DNA of 30,541 nucleotides from Scatosoma sp045124465 (GTDB lineage: Bacteria > Bacillota > Clostridia > Christensenellales > Borkfalkiaceae), in the NCBI GenBank assembly GCA_045124465.1, contig JBGVLV010000021.1:1-30541 (forward strand), read 5' to 3'. Position numbers and translations under genes: made by a program. Of this stretch, positions 22,537 through 30,470 are shown piece by piece (position 1 is the stretch's first letter; each line of letters opens with the position of its first letter). Under the pieces are notes generated by a model. The model had not been told where the DNA came from and did no database searches. It saw only the letters and a list, made by a program, of their open reading frames with translations.

Positions 22537-24345
22537 ATGGCGAAACCTAATTCTCTTTTAAGAAATTTTTGTATCATCGCGCATATCGACCACGGTAAAA
22601 GCACCCTTGCCGACCGTCTGATCGAGCGCACGGGACAAGTGTCCAGCCGCGATATGGAAGAACAACTGCTCGACAGTATGGACATCGAGCGGGAACGCGG
22701 CATTACGATAAAACTCACGCCCGTACGTATGTACTATACGGCAAAGGACGGCAAGGAATACGAATTCAACCTCATCGATACGCCCGGTCACGTGGACTTT
22801 ACGTACGAGGTCAGCCGTTCGCTCGCCGCTTGCGAGGGAGCGATCTTGGTCGTGGACGCAACGCAGGGCGTGGAGGCGCAAACGCTCGCGAACGTATATC
22901 TCGCGATCGAGAACAACCTCGAAATTTTGCCCGTCATCAATAAGATCGACCTGCCGAGCGCGCGCGTGGACGAGGTGAAAAAGGAGATAGAGGACGTCAT
23001 CGGTCTGGACGCGGAGAACGTGCCTTGCGTTTCCGCGAAAGAGGGTACGAATATCGAGGACCTGTTGGAGGCGATCACGCAGTATTTCCCCGCCCCCGAC
23101 GGCGACACCGACGCGCCCTTGAAAGCGCTCATCTTCGACAGCTATTACGATAACTATAAAGGCGTTATCTTGTTCGTGCGTATCAAGGACGGTGACGTGC
23201 GGGTGGGGGATAAGATCAAGACCTTTCTTTCCTCGACGGTGTACGACGTAACGGAAGTGGGCGCGTTCGCACCCGGACTTTTCCCCAAGGACGAACTCCG
23301 CGCGGGCGAGGTCGGGTATATCGCCGCGTCGATAAAATCCATACAGGACGTAGCGGTGGGCGATACGGTCACGAACGCGATAAAGCCTGCGAAAGAACCT
23401 CTGCCCGGCTATAAAAAAGTACAACCCGTCGTCTTTTGCGGTATCTATCCCTTGGACGGCAGTAAATTCAACGATCTCAAAGAGGCGATACTCAAATTAC
23501 AGCTCAACGACGCGTCGCTTATCTTCGAACCGGATAACTCCGTCGCGCTCGGTTTCGGATTCCGTTGCGGGTTCTTGGGACTGTTGCATATGGAGATCAT
23601 ACAGGAACGTATCGAGCGGGAGTTCAATCTCGACATCATCACGACCGCGCCGAGCGTTAGCTATCTCGTGCATAAGACGGACGGCACGGAGTTTTTCGTG
23701 GACAATCCCTCGCACCTGCCCGAGCCTTCGGACATCGAGTATATGGAAGAACCCATCGTCAAAGCGGAGGTGTATACGCCCCCCGATTATATGGGTTCGG
23801 TGATGGATCTTTGCAAAGAAAAACGCGGCGTGTTCAAGAATATGACCTATCTCGACGAACGGCGGGTAAAACTCGAATATACGTTGCCGCTCAACGAGAT
23901 CGTGTACGACTTCTTCGACGGTCTGAAATCCCGAACGAAAGGGTACGCGAGTTTCGACTACGAGCTTGCGGGCTACCAACGCTCCAAACTCGTCCGCTTG
24001 GATATCCTGTTGAACGGCGATATTTGCGACGCGCTCTCGACGATCGTGTTCGAGGACAGGGCGTACGAACGGGGCAGAACGCTTTGCGAGAACTTAAAAG
24101 ACGCGATACCCCGTCAGCTTTTCGAAATACCCGTCCAGGCGGCGGTCGGCGGCAAGATCATCGCCCGCGAAACGGTGAAAGCGGTACGCAAAGACGTGCT
24201 TGCGAAATGCTACGGCGGCGACATCACGCGGAAACGGAAATTGCTCGAAAAACAGAAAGAGGGCAAAAAACGTATGCGTAAGGTCGGCACGGTGGATGTT
24301 CCGAGCGAAGTGTTTATGGAAATACTCAAAACGAACAAAGATTAA
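22537..24345 (+). CDS. lepA: Elongation factor 4 (LepA), ribosome back-translocase GTPase
   Basis: LepA binds the ribosome and remodels stalled or mistranslocated complexes. The 602-residue protein has the GTPase domain with AHIDHGKSTLADRLIE (G1), RERGITIK (G2), DTPGHVDF (G3), NKIDLPSA (G4) and a VSAKEG stretch (G5). Domain II, the EF-G-like domains III and V, and the LepA-specific C-terminal domain (GDITRKRKLLEKQKEGKKRMRK) follow. Length is standard for the family. AAGGA precedes the ATG. lepA followed by hemW is a common Firmicutes order; here a small alkyltransferase gene lies between them. Confidence 0.97.
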   Translation: MAKPNSLLRNFCIIAHIDHGKSTLADRLIERTGQVSSRDMEEQLLDSMDIERERGITIKLTPVRMYYTAKDGKEYEFNLIDTPGHVDFTYEVSRSLAACEGAILVVDATQGVEAQTLANVYLAIENNLEILPVINKIDLPSARVDEVKKEIEDVIGLDAENVPCVSAKEGTNIEDLLEAITQYFPAPDGDTDAPLKALIFDSYYDNYKGVILFVRIKDGDVRVGDKIKTFLSSTVYDVTEVGAFAPGLFPKDELRAGEVGYIAASIKSIQDVAVGDTVTNAIKPAKEPLPGYKKVQPVVFCGIYPLDGSKFNDLKEAILKLQLNDASLIFEPDNSVALGFGFRCGFLGLLHMEIIQERIEREFNLDIITTAPSVSYLVHKTDGTEFFVDNPSHLPEPSDIEYMEEPIVKAEVYTPPDYMGSVMDLCKEKRGVFKNMTYLDERRVKLEYTLPLNEIVYDFFDGLKSRTKGYASFDYELAGYQRSKLVRLDILLNGDICDALSTIVFEDRAYERGRTLCENLKDAIPRQLFEIPVQAAVGGKIIARETVKAVRKDVLAKCYGGDITRKRKLLEKQKEGKKRMRKVGTVDVPSEVFMEILKTNKD

Positions 24346-24361
24346 AAAGAAGGGGGCAGGT

Positions 24362-24694
24362 ATGCGTTCAAACAACTTTTTCGAGCGCGTTTACGCGGTA
24401 TTGAAACAAGTCCCCGAAGGTACGGTCGTCACTTACGGTCAACTCGCCTACGCAATCGGCGCGCCGCGGTGCGCGCGGCAGGTCGGCTTTGCTTTGCACG
24501 TCAATCCCGAGCCGGGCGTGATCCCCTGTCATCGGGTGGTCAATCGCGAGGGCAGGCTTGCGCCCGCGTTCGCGTTCGGCGGAGAGGACGTTCAGGCGCA
24601 ACTGCTCCGCGCGGAGGGCGTAGAGGTCGGAGCGGATTTCACCGTGGATCTGGAAAAATATCTTTATCAAGGAGGATTTACCGTCGAAGAATAA
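24362..24694 (+). CDS. MGMT/Ogt-type alkyltransferase-domain protein, 110 aa
   Basis: The protein consists only of the DNA-binding and active-site domain of O6-alkylguanine alkyltransferases. It starts FFERVYAVLKQVPEGTVVTYGQLA, has the Arg of the helix-turn-helix (APRCARQVGFAL), and carries the acceptor Cys in PCHRVV near residue 55. Because this Cys is present, it could transfer alkyl groups; the alkyltransferase-like proteins that only bind damage have Trp here instead. The N-terminal domain of full Ogt is absent, as is usual for the roughly 100-residue group. GGGGGCAGG precedes the ATG. It sits 16 bases after lepA and 18 before hemW in a tight co-directional run. Confidence 0.85.
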   Translation: MRSNNFFERVYAVLKQVPEGTVVTYGQLAYAIGAPRCARQVGFALHVNPEPGVIPCHRVVNREGRLAPAFAFGGEDVQAQLLRAEGVEVGADFTVDLEKYLYQGGFTVEE

Positions 24695-24712
24695 TAACGG
24701 CGGGAAAAAATT

Positions 24713-25852
24713 ATGGCGGGAATTTACGTGCATATCCCCTTTTGCAGACATAAATGTTCCTATTGCGACTTTACGTCTTTCCCCGACAAGATCGAGCTTG
24801 CCGAGGCGTATATGGCTTGCGTGTATAAAGAAATGAAAATGCGCGGCGAGGAACTCAAAGACTACACGTTCGATACGGTGTATTTCGGCGGCGGAACGCC
24901 GTCGTATATCCCGCCCAAACTCATCTTGGGCGCGATGAACCGTATCCGCGAATGTTTCAAATTGACCGAAAACGCGGAAGTTACGCTCGAACTCAACCCC
25001 GGCACGATCGGGGAAGGGAAGGTGAAAACGTACCTGCAAGCGGGGGTCAACCGTTTCTCTATCGGTCTGCAAACGGCGATAGACGAACAGCTCGCCGACC
25101 TTGGTAGGATCCACAACGCCCGCGATTACGTGTACGCGACCAAGCTTTTGGCGGGTCAAAATTTCAGTACGGACGTTATGCTCGGACTTAAAAACCAAAC
25201 GAAAGAGGACGTCCGCAAAACCATAGAGCTTGCGGCGGCGTGCGGCTCGAAACATATCTCTATGTACGCGCTCACCGTCGAGGACGGAACGCCGATCTAC
25301 ACCGACTATTTGAACGGCGAACTGCCCGACTCGGACGAGGTCGCCGAGCTGTACGATTTCGGCCGTGCGTTCCTTAAAGAAAAGGGCTACGAACGCTATG
25401 AAATATCCAACTTCGCAAAAAAAGGTTACGAGAGCCGTCATAACCTCAATTACTGGAAACGCGGGGAATATATCGGGTTCGGCGTTTCCGCAAGCTCGTT
25501 CATGCGCGGGAAACGGTTCACGAACACGTTCGATCTCGACGAGTATATGAAATGCGTCATTTCGGGATTCTATCCCGCGGTGACGAGCGAAACGGTGAAC
25601 GAAACGGACGCGAAATTCGAATTCGTTATGCTCGCGCTCCGCACCAAATACGGCGTGAATATGCGGGAATATAAAGAAACGTTCGGCACTTCGCTCGCCG
25701 AGGATTTTCCCGCCGCGCTCAAAAAGACGGTGAAGTATTTGGAACTCGACGGCGACGATCTCAAAATAAAAGACGAGTACCTGTACGTGCAGAACTCGGT
25801 GCTGATGCCGTTTATGGAAGAACCTCGCGAAACGCCGACCGAGGATAAATGA
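24713..25852 (+). CDS. hemW: HemW, radical SAM heme chaperone (coproporphyrinogen oxidase-like)
   Basis: HemW binds heme and an Fe-S cluster and delivers heme to target proteins; it is often misnamed as an oxygen-independent coproporphyrinogen oxidase. The 379-residue protein has IYVHIPFCRHKCSYCDF at the start, with the CxxxCxxC cluster motif (C11, C15, C18), followed by the YFGGGTPS stretch, ELNPGT, RFSIGLQT and the C-terminal HemW domain. The extra N-terminal Cys of HemN is missing, which favours HemW. Its stop overlaps the region of the Nudix gene start. It follows lepA with one small gene in between. Confidence 0.93.
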   Translation: MAGIYVHIPFCRHKCSYCDFTSFPDKIELAEAYMACVYKEMKMRGEELKDYTFDTVYFGGGTPSYIPPKLILGAMNRIRECFKLTENAEVTLELNPGTIGEGKVKTYLQAGVNRFSIGLQTAIDEQLADLGRIHNARDYVYATKLLAGQNFSTDVMLGLKNQTKEDVRKTIELAAACGSKHISMYALTVEDGTPIYTDYLNGELPDSDEVAELYDFGRAFLKEKGYERYEISNFAKKGYESRHNLNYWKRGEYIGFGVSASSFMRGKRFTNTFDLDEYMKCVISGFYPAVTSETVNETDAKFEFVMLALRTKYGVNMREYKETFGTSLAEDFPAALKKTVKYLELDGDDLKIKDEYLYVQNSVLMPFMEEPRETPTEDK

Positions 25853-25863
25853 GAGGGGCAGGT

Positions 25864-26274
25864 ATGGAACGAACGAAAAAACATATCCGCGTAGCGGCAG
25901 CGTTGCTGTTCGAAAACGGCAAAGTATTCGCGACCAAGCGCGGCGACTCTCCCTATCCGTACGTAGCGCATAAATACGAATTCCCCGGCGGGAAGATCGA
26001 GGAGAGCGAACGCGGCGAGGACGCCGTGCGCCGCGAACTCGAAGAGGAACTCGACCTTGAAGTGACGGTGGGAAATTTGTACGCGAGCCAGACTTTCGAA
26101 TATCCCGATTTTATCATCACGCTTTACGTGTACGAGTGCGAACGGCGTTCGGAGTTCGTTTTGAAAGAACACGAAAGCTGCGTTTGGCTCTCGCCCGCCG
26201 AGCTTGACGAACGGGACTGGGCGCCCGCCGACGCGGATATCGTCGGCACGGTAAAACGCGTTTTCGGCGCGTGA
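25864..26274 (+). CDS. Nudix hydrolase, MutT/8-oxo-dGTP diphosphatase-like
   Basis: MutT-type enzymes remove oxidised nucleotides or related pyrophosphates. ATG 25864 after GAGGGGCAGG gives 136 residues; an in-frame ATG at 25849 overlapping the hemW stop lacks a good ribosome binding site. The Nudix box GGKIEESERGEDAVRRELEEEL spans about residues 36-58 and keeps the Gly, Glu and REL..EE positions. The protein opens IRVAAALLFENGKVFATKR, as MutT does, and has a late SPAELDERDW segment. Exact substrate cannot be read from sequence. It lies 11 bases after hemW and 22 before aroK. Confidence 0.9.
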   Translation: MERTKKHIRVAAALLFENGKVFATKRGDSPYPYVAHKYEFPGGKIEESERGEDAVRRELEEELDLEVTVGNLYASQTFEYPDFIITLYVYECERRSEFVLKEHESCVWLSPAELDERDWAPADADIVGTVKRVFGA

Positions 26275-26296
26275 AAATGCGGAGGAAATAACGACT

Positions 26297-26794
26297 ATGA
26301 ACAATATCATTCTCATCGGTATGCCGGGCAGCGGCAAAACGACGATCGGCACGGAACTTTCCGAAAAGATCGGCTACGGCTATATCGACAGCGACAGCGT
26401 GATCGTCGCGCGCGAAGGCAAACGCCTGAACGAGATCATCGCCGCGGTAGGCAGAGAAAAATTCCTCGATATCGAGGCGAAAGTGAACTCGGAAATTTGC
26501 GCCGACCGTTGCGTGATCGCGACGGGCGGGAGCGTTATTTACCGCGACGGCGCGATGCAAAAACTCAAAACGCTCGGCAAGATCGTCTATTTGAAACTTT
26601 CTTATAATACGATCGAAAGCCGCCTCGGCGATCTGAAAGCGCGCGGGGTCGCGCTCAAAGACGGGTTCACGCTCAAAGACCTGTACGAGGAACGGGTCCC
26701 GCTCTATGAAAAGTACGCGGATATCGCCGTGGAACTGGACGGCAAGACCGTCGAACAGTCGGTGGAAACGTTGCGGGAGGCGCTTGCGAAATGA
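26297..26794 (+). CDS. aroK: Shikimate kinase
   Basis: This enzyme phosphorylates shikimate at the 3-hydroxyl in aromatic amino acid synthesis. The 165-residue protein has the P-loop GMPGSGKTTIG (about 8-18), the shikimate- and metal-binding Asp in YIDSDSVI (about 31-38), and the ATGGSVIYRD stretch (about 75-84) in place of the more usual GGG motif. The LID region contains R and K residues around SRLGDLKARG. Length is typical. No other aro genes are in the window, so it is isolated from its pathway. The next gene overlaps its end by 4 bases (ATGA), which implies coupled translation. Confidence 0.88.
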   Translation: MNNIILIGMPGSGKTTIGTELSEKIGYGYIDSDSVIVAREGKRLNEIIAAVGREKFLDIEAKVNSEICADRCVIATGGSVIYRDGAMQKLKTLGKIVYLKLSYNTIESRLGDLKARGVALKDGFTLKDLYEERVPLYEKYADIAVELDGKTVEQSVETLREALAK

Positions 26795-27849
26795 CTGCGG
26801 AACAGGCGAAGATCGCGATCTACGGCGCGGGCGCGATGGGAACGGTGCTCGGCGCGTTGCTCGTCGAGGGCGGATTGAAAAACGTTGACCTCATCACCCG
26901 TAACGAGGAACACGCGAACGGTTTGAAAACAGAAGGCGCGAGGATCTCCTGCGAGGCGGACGGGAAAGAACTGACCGTAAAAGTCAACGCGCTTACGCCC
27001 GCGGAACTCGAAAAACGGAAACCCGAATACGACGTCGTGTTCCTGATGACCAAGCAACGCCAAAACAAAGAGATACTCGAATTTTTGTCGCCTTATCTCG
27101 CAGAGGACGGGATCGTTTGCACCACGCAGAACGGTCTGCCCGAAAAAAGCGTGGCGGAAGTCGTCGGAAACTCCCGCACCTACGGCGGCGTAGCCTCTTT
27201 CGGCGCGACGATGATCGGCGGGGGCAGAGTAGCGTTGACTTCCAAAACGGAGGCGATGACCTTGCGGGTCGCGGGGTATAAAAACGACGGCGAAAAAACG
27301 CGCCTTCTGCTCGATATCCTGTCCTACGTTTCCAAAGCCACGGGCAATACGAAGTTTGCAGCGAAGGCGAACGATCTCGCGGGCGCGCGTTGGAGCAAGC
27401 TATCCGTAAACGCGGCGTTTTCGGGTCTGTCCGTCGTGACGGGGCTGACCTTCGGCGAGATCGCGCGGCGGGGAAAGTCGAAAAAGATCGCGCTCGGCGT
27501 TCTCCGCGAATGTATGGACGTTGCGGACGCGGCGGGCGTAAAGCTCGAAGAAATGCAGGGTTGCGATATGCGGGAACTTCTCGGCAGGCGCGACTTTTTC
27601 AGAACGAGATTCGCGCTGTTCGTTTTGCCCATCGCGATGAAAAAACATAAAAAGCTGCTTTCGGGTATGCTCAAAGACGTGCAAAACGGCAGAAAATGCG
27701 AGATCGACTACGTGAACGGCGTCGTTTGCAAGGTCGGTCGGGAGTTCGGCGTGCCCACGCCGCTGAACGACGCGATCGTGGAGATCGTCCACGGCATAGA
27801 GAACGGGCTGTACGAAATATCGCCCTCAAATCTCGATTTTATCGGTTGA
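26791..27849 (+). CDS. Ketopantoate reductase family (PanE/ApbA-like) oxidoreductase
   Basis: PanE reduces 2-dehydropantoate to pantoate with NADPH on the way to coenzyme A; many paralogues have other 2-keto substrates. The 352-residue protein has the nucleotide-binding GAGAMGTVLGALL near residue 10, MTKQRQNKE near 90 (the catalytic Lys region), CTTQNGLPE near 110, and the C-terminal helical domain with KANDLAGARWSKLSVNAAFSGLSVVTG near 195-220, a PanE hallmark. It is longer than E. coli PanE (about 303 residues), and no other pantothenate genes are near, so the exact substrate is open. It overlaps aroK by 4 bases; gltX begins 30 bases after it. Confidence 0.82.
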   Translation: MTAEQAKIAIYGAGAMGTVLGALLVEGGLKNVDLITRNEEHANGLKTEGARISCEADGKELTVKVNALTPAELEKRKPEYDVVFLMTKQRQNKEILEFLSPYLAEDGIVCTTQNGLPEKSVAEVVGNSRTYGGVASFGATMIGGGRVALTSKTEAMTLRVAGYKNDGEKTRLLLDILSYVSKATGNTKFAAKANDLAGARWSKLSVNAAFSGLSVVTGLTFGEIARRGKSKKIALGVLRECMDVADAAGVKLEEMQGCDMRELLGRRDFFRTRFALFVLPIAMKKHKKLLSGMLKDVQNGRKCEIDYVNGVVCKVGREFGVPTPLNDAIVEIVHGIENGLYEISPSNLDFIG

Positions 27850-27879
27850 AAAAATATAAAGAAGAAGGTATATAGAATT

Positions 27880-29520
27880 ATGGATCTGAACAAACTTGCG
27901 GACGCGCTTATCCCCGACGGGAACGTAAAACCGCTCGAATACTACGAACAACGCTATCCCGAACGCGCGCTGGAAAAGGGTGCGCAGGTCACCCGCCTTG
28001 CGCCCAGCCCCACCGGCTTTATGCATATCGGGAATCTTTACGTCGCGCTGGCAAACGAACGTATCGCGCACCAAAGCGGCGGCGTGTTCTATCTCCGTAT
28101 CGAGGACACCGACGACAAACGTAAGGTCGAGGGCGCGGTGGAGGTCATTCACACTTCCCTTAAATATTTCGGCGTGGCGTTCGACGAGGGCGCGGACCTT
28201 TGCGGCGACTACGGTCCGTATTACCAACGCCAACGCGCGGAGATCTACCACGCTTACGCGAAAGACCTTATCCGCCGCGGTCTTGCGTATCCCTGTTTCT
28301 GTACGGAAGAGGAACTGGAAAAAACGCGCGAATACCAGACGGAGCATAAACTTCTGCCCGGCTACTACGGCGAATTCGCCAAGTGCCGCGATCTCACCGA
28401 AGAACAGATATACGAAAACTTGAAAGCGGGCAAACCGTACGTGATCCGCTTGAAATCGCAGGGCGACGTCGAGGTCAAGCATACCTTCCGCGACGAGGTG
28501 AAAGGGGAGATCACCGTCACCGAGAACAATCAGGACGTCGTCATTCTCAAATCGGACGGTATCCCGACCTATCACTTCGCGCACGCGATAGACGACCATT
28601 TTATGCGTACCACCCTCGTCATTCGCGGCGAGGAATGGTTGTCCTCCCTTCCTATCCATATCGAACTTTTCAAAGTGCTCGGGTTCAAACTCCCCAAGTA
28701 CGGTCATAACTGTTCCATTCAGAAGATAGACGGGGAAACGCGCAGAAAGCTTTCCAAGCGCAAAGACCCCGAGGCGTCGCTCACGTTCTACCGCGAACAG
28801 GGCTACCACCCCGCGGCGGTCCGCACGTATATGATGACCTTGCTCAATTCCAACTTCGAGGAATGGTTGCTCAAATTCCCCGATAAAGACATCGACGAGT
28901 TCAAGTACTCGATCGGCAAAATGGGTAAGAGCGGCGCGCTGTTCGATATTCTCAAACTCAACGACATTTCCAAAACGTATATGTCCAAGCTCTCGGAAAC
29001 GGAAACGTACGACTTCCTCAAAACTTGGGCGGACGAGTTCGGCACGGACGAACAAAAAGCGTACTTTGCGGATAAGGAATATATGTGTAAAGTACTCGCG
29101 CTGTGTATGGGCGTCGGCGGCAAGAAACGCAGAAAAGACTTCGTTTGCGCGAAACAGGCGGTGGAGATGATAAGCTACTTCTTCGACCAAACGTTCAAAC
29201 CCGAATACGCCTACCGTTTCGACGGCGCGACCGTCAAAAAGATACTCGGCGATTTCAAGGCGGCGTACGACTACGCGGACGATTGCTCCGTTTGGTTCGA
29301 AAAGGTCAAAACGGTCGCGGGCGCAAACGGTTTCGCCACCGATATGAAAGCGTATAAAGCCGACCCGACGGCGTTCCCCGGCAACGTTTCGGACGTAGCC
29401 GAAATGCTCCGTATCGCGACGACGGGACTTTCGAACACGCCCGACCTTTGGACGATCATGCAGATCTTGGGCAAAGACAGAACGCTCGGCCGCTTGGAAA
29501 AAGCGATCGGCGCGCTTTAA
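27880..29520 (+). CDS. gltX: Glutamyl-tRNA synthetase
   Basis: This enzyme charges tRNA(Glu), and in many Firmicutes also tRNA(Gln) for later amidation. The 546-residue protein is a class I synthetase: the HIGH motif appears in RLAPSPTGFMHIGNLYVAL (about 39-57), RIEDTDDKRKVEGA follows, and the KMSKS loop is KLSKRKDPE (about 290). The anticodon-binding half is longer than in most bacterial enzymes (usual length about 470-500). The start has 38 extra residues before the HIGH region, which is also unusual and partly explains the length. Discriminating between GluRS types would need an alignment. A terminator follows about 30 bases after the stop and closes the run that begins with lepA. Confidence 0.93.
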   Translation: MDLNKLADALIPDGNVKPLEYYEQRYPERALEKGAQVTRLAPSPTGFMHIGNLYVALANERIAHQSGGVFYLRIEDTDDKRKVEGAVEVIHTSLKYFGVAFDEGADLCGDYGPYYQRQRAEIYHAYAKDLIRRGLAYPCFCTEEELEKTREYQTEHKLLPGYYGEFAKCRDLTEEQIYENLKAGKPYVIRLKSQGDVEVKHTFRDEVKGEITVTENNQDVVILKSDGIPTYHFAHAIDDHFMRTTLVIRGEEWLSSLPIHIELFKVLGFKLPKYGHNCSIQKIDGETRRKLSKRKDPEASLTFYREQGYHPAAVRTYMMTLLNSNFEEWLLKFPDKDIDEFKYSIGKMGKSGALFDILKLNDISKTYMSKLSETETYDFLKTWADEFGTDEQKAYFADKEYMCKVLALCMGVGGKKRRKDFVCAKQAVEMISYFFDQTFKPEYAYRFDGATVKKILGDFKAAYDYADDCSVWFEKVKTVAGANGFATDMKAYKADPTAFPGNVSDVAEMLRIATTGLSNTPDLWTIMQILGKDRTLGRLEKAIGAL

Positions 29521-29551
29521 CGCCCTATGCGTAAAGAAAAAATAATAACGA

Positions 29552-29640
29552 CCCGCCCTTCGCCGTAATGATATGCACCCCAAAAGTTAGACAAACTTTT
29601 TGGGTTCACTTCATAAAGACAAAGGGCGGGTATTTTTCTT
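29552..29640 (+). terminator. Terminator of the gltX operon with an inserted inverted repeat in its loop
   Basis: CCCGCCCTT (29552-29560) pairs perfectly with AAGGGCGGG (29622-29630), followed by TATTTTTCTTTTT. The 61-base gap between the arms is far too long for a normal terminator loop and contains a second inverted repeat (29574-29588/29594-29608). Confidence 0.65.
29574..29608. repeat. Short inverted repeat resembling IS3-type insertion sequence ends
   Basis: TGCACCCCAAAAGTT (29574-29588) and AACTTTTTGGGTTCA (29594-29608) are inverted with two mismatches around AGACA. The string ACCCCAAAAGTTAGACA resembles terminal repeats of IS3-family elements common in Firmicutes. No transposase is present, so it would be a remnant or a minimal non-autonomous copy. 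Confidence 0.45.
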
Positions 29641-29654
29641 TTTTTCAAATCCCG

Positions 29655-30050
29655 TCAGGCGGAACGCGTTTCACGTGAAAGCGTTCGCCCGTATACGATG
29701 ACCAGATCGGTTTGCGCTTTCAACCACTTTGCGCGTTCTTCTCCGTCGCCTGCGGGCGGGTATACCGTCGTATCGCAACCGTGCATAAAGAAAGGCGCGC
29801 GGGTGTTTTCGGCGACGTACGCTTTTTCGAACGTAAGATCGGGGTGCGCGAGGCGAAAGGTTTCGAACGCGCGGGAAAGAAGGGGACAGGAAATTTCCTT
29901 TTCGCCGCAGTAAAAGACGAGGGAAAGGCGTTCGGCTTTGCACTTTTCGTACAGTCTTTCCAACCTATCTCCAAGCTCTTTCTCCGAAATAAAAACGCCT
30001 TCGTCCGCTTTGCAAAAGGCTACGGTATAAGTTTTCGCCACGCTTTTCAT
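29655..30050 (-). CDS. Hypothetical protein, 131 aa, divergent from the XRE regulator
   Basis: I do not recognise this family. The protein alternates short strands and helices (MKSVAKTYTVAFCK, then a Lys/Glu-rich helix, RLSLVFYCGEKE, later TDLVIVYGR). This pattern would fit a small Rossmann-like fold, perhaps of the SLOG type, but no firm motif is visible. It has no signal peptide. Its promoter on the minus strand has its -10 box only 6 bases before the ATG, so the mRNA would be nearly leaderless. It faces a small XRE regulator across a region with two identical-type dyads, so it is probably the regulated gene. Confidence 0.7.
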   Translation of the reverse strand: MKSVAKTYTVAFCKADEGVFISEKELGDRLERLYEKCKAERLSLVFYCGEKEISCPLLSRAFETFRLAHPDLTFEKAYVAENTRAPFFMHGCDTTVYPPAGDGEERAKWLKAQTDLVIVYGRTLSRETRSA

Positions 30051-30056
30051 ACCCTC

Positions 30057-30085
30057 ATTATAACAAACGAAATAAAATAAAGCAA
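30057..30085 (-). promoter_or_regulatory. Promoter of the divergent hypothetical gene (leaderless layout)
   Basis: On the minus strand TTGCTT (30085-30080) and TATAAT (30062-30057) are 17 bases apart. The ATG at 30050 starts 6 bases after the -10 box, so transcription and translation would begin at nearly the same base. Confidence 0.65.
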
Positions 30086-30086
30086 G

Positions 30087-30106
30087 TACTTCGTGCGCAC
30101 GAAGTA
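30087..30106. promoter_or_regulatory. Operator O1: perfect 20-bp dyad
   Basis: TACTTCGTGCGCACGAAGTA is a perfect palindrome of form TACTTCGT-N4-ACGAAGTA. It lies next to the -35 box of the minus-strand promoter and is probably bound by the adjacent XRE protein. Confidence 0.65.
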
Positions 30107-30132
30107 ATAATTTTTGAAAAAATTATATACTA

Positions 30133-30152
30133 TACTACGTAGGAACGAAGTA
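30133..30152. promoter_or_regulatory. Operator O2: second copy of the 20-bp dyad
   Basis: TACTACGTAGGAACGAAGTA has the same TACTTCGT-N4-ACGAAGTA form with one mismatch; flanking CTA/TAG bases extend the dyad. Its centre is 46 bp from that of O1. It overlaps the TATACT at 30131-30136, a possible -10 box for the XRE gene, so binding would repress that gene. Confidence 0.6.
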
Positions 30153-30167
30153 TAGGGGTATCGGATT

Positions 30168-30407
30168 ATGACGTTAGCGGAGGCGGTCGCGGCAAGGGTC
30201 GAAGAATTGATCGAGAAAGAGGGAGTCACGCAGTACAGGGTGTCGAGACTGAGCGGAGTATCGCAGTCGTCGATCAGCGAGTTGCGGGCGTGCAAGAACA
30301 AAACGCCGAATTTATATATCGTCTATCAGATTGCGGACGCTTTGCAGATCGGGCTGAAAGAGTTTTTCGACAGTCCGTTGTTCGAAAGCGGGAATATATG
30401 CGATTGA
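30168..30407 (+). CDS. Small XRE/Cro-CI family transcriptional regulator
   Basis: The 79-residue protein is little more than one helix-turn-helix domain: VTQYRVSRLSGVSQSSISELRACKN spans helices 2 and 3, and LYIVYQIADALQIGLKEFFD forms the closing helices. Proteins of this size bind DNA as dimers on dyads. AGGGG lies about 9 bases before the ATG. Two copies of a 20-bp dyad lie just upstream, between it and a divergent gene, which fits self-regulation plus control of that neighbour. No phage or toxin gene is visible next to it, so it need not be a phage repressor. A bidirectional terminator follows 5 bases after the stop. Confidence 0.85.
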   Translation: MTLAEAVAARVEELIEKEGVTQYRVSRLSGVSQSSISELRACKNKTPNLYIVYQIADALQIGLKEFFDSPLFESGNICD

Positions 30408-30412
30408 AAAAA

Positions 30413-30450
30413 CCGCCCGACTTGGGATAAGTCGGGCGGTCGTGGTTTTT
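30413..30450. terminator. Bidirectional intrinsic terminator
   Basis: CCGCCCGACTT (30413-30423) pairs perfectly with AAGTCGGGCGG (30429-30439) around GGGAT. A T-run follows on the + strand, and AAAAAA before the left arm gives a T-run on the minus strand, so it can serve both the XRE gene and the gene entering from the right. Confidence 0.88.
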
Positions 30451-30470
30451 TTTGGGTATTATTAGTTTTA

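Noticed and set aside
27826..29583. Very long minus-strand open frame (585 codons) opposite gltX
   Set aside because: It mirrors the gltX coding frame, is rich in Arg, His and Phe, and has no start signals; it follows from codon bias in GC-rich genes. The same holds for long antisense frames at 15507-16562, 17317-18264, 20098-21369 and 24368-25441.
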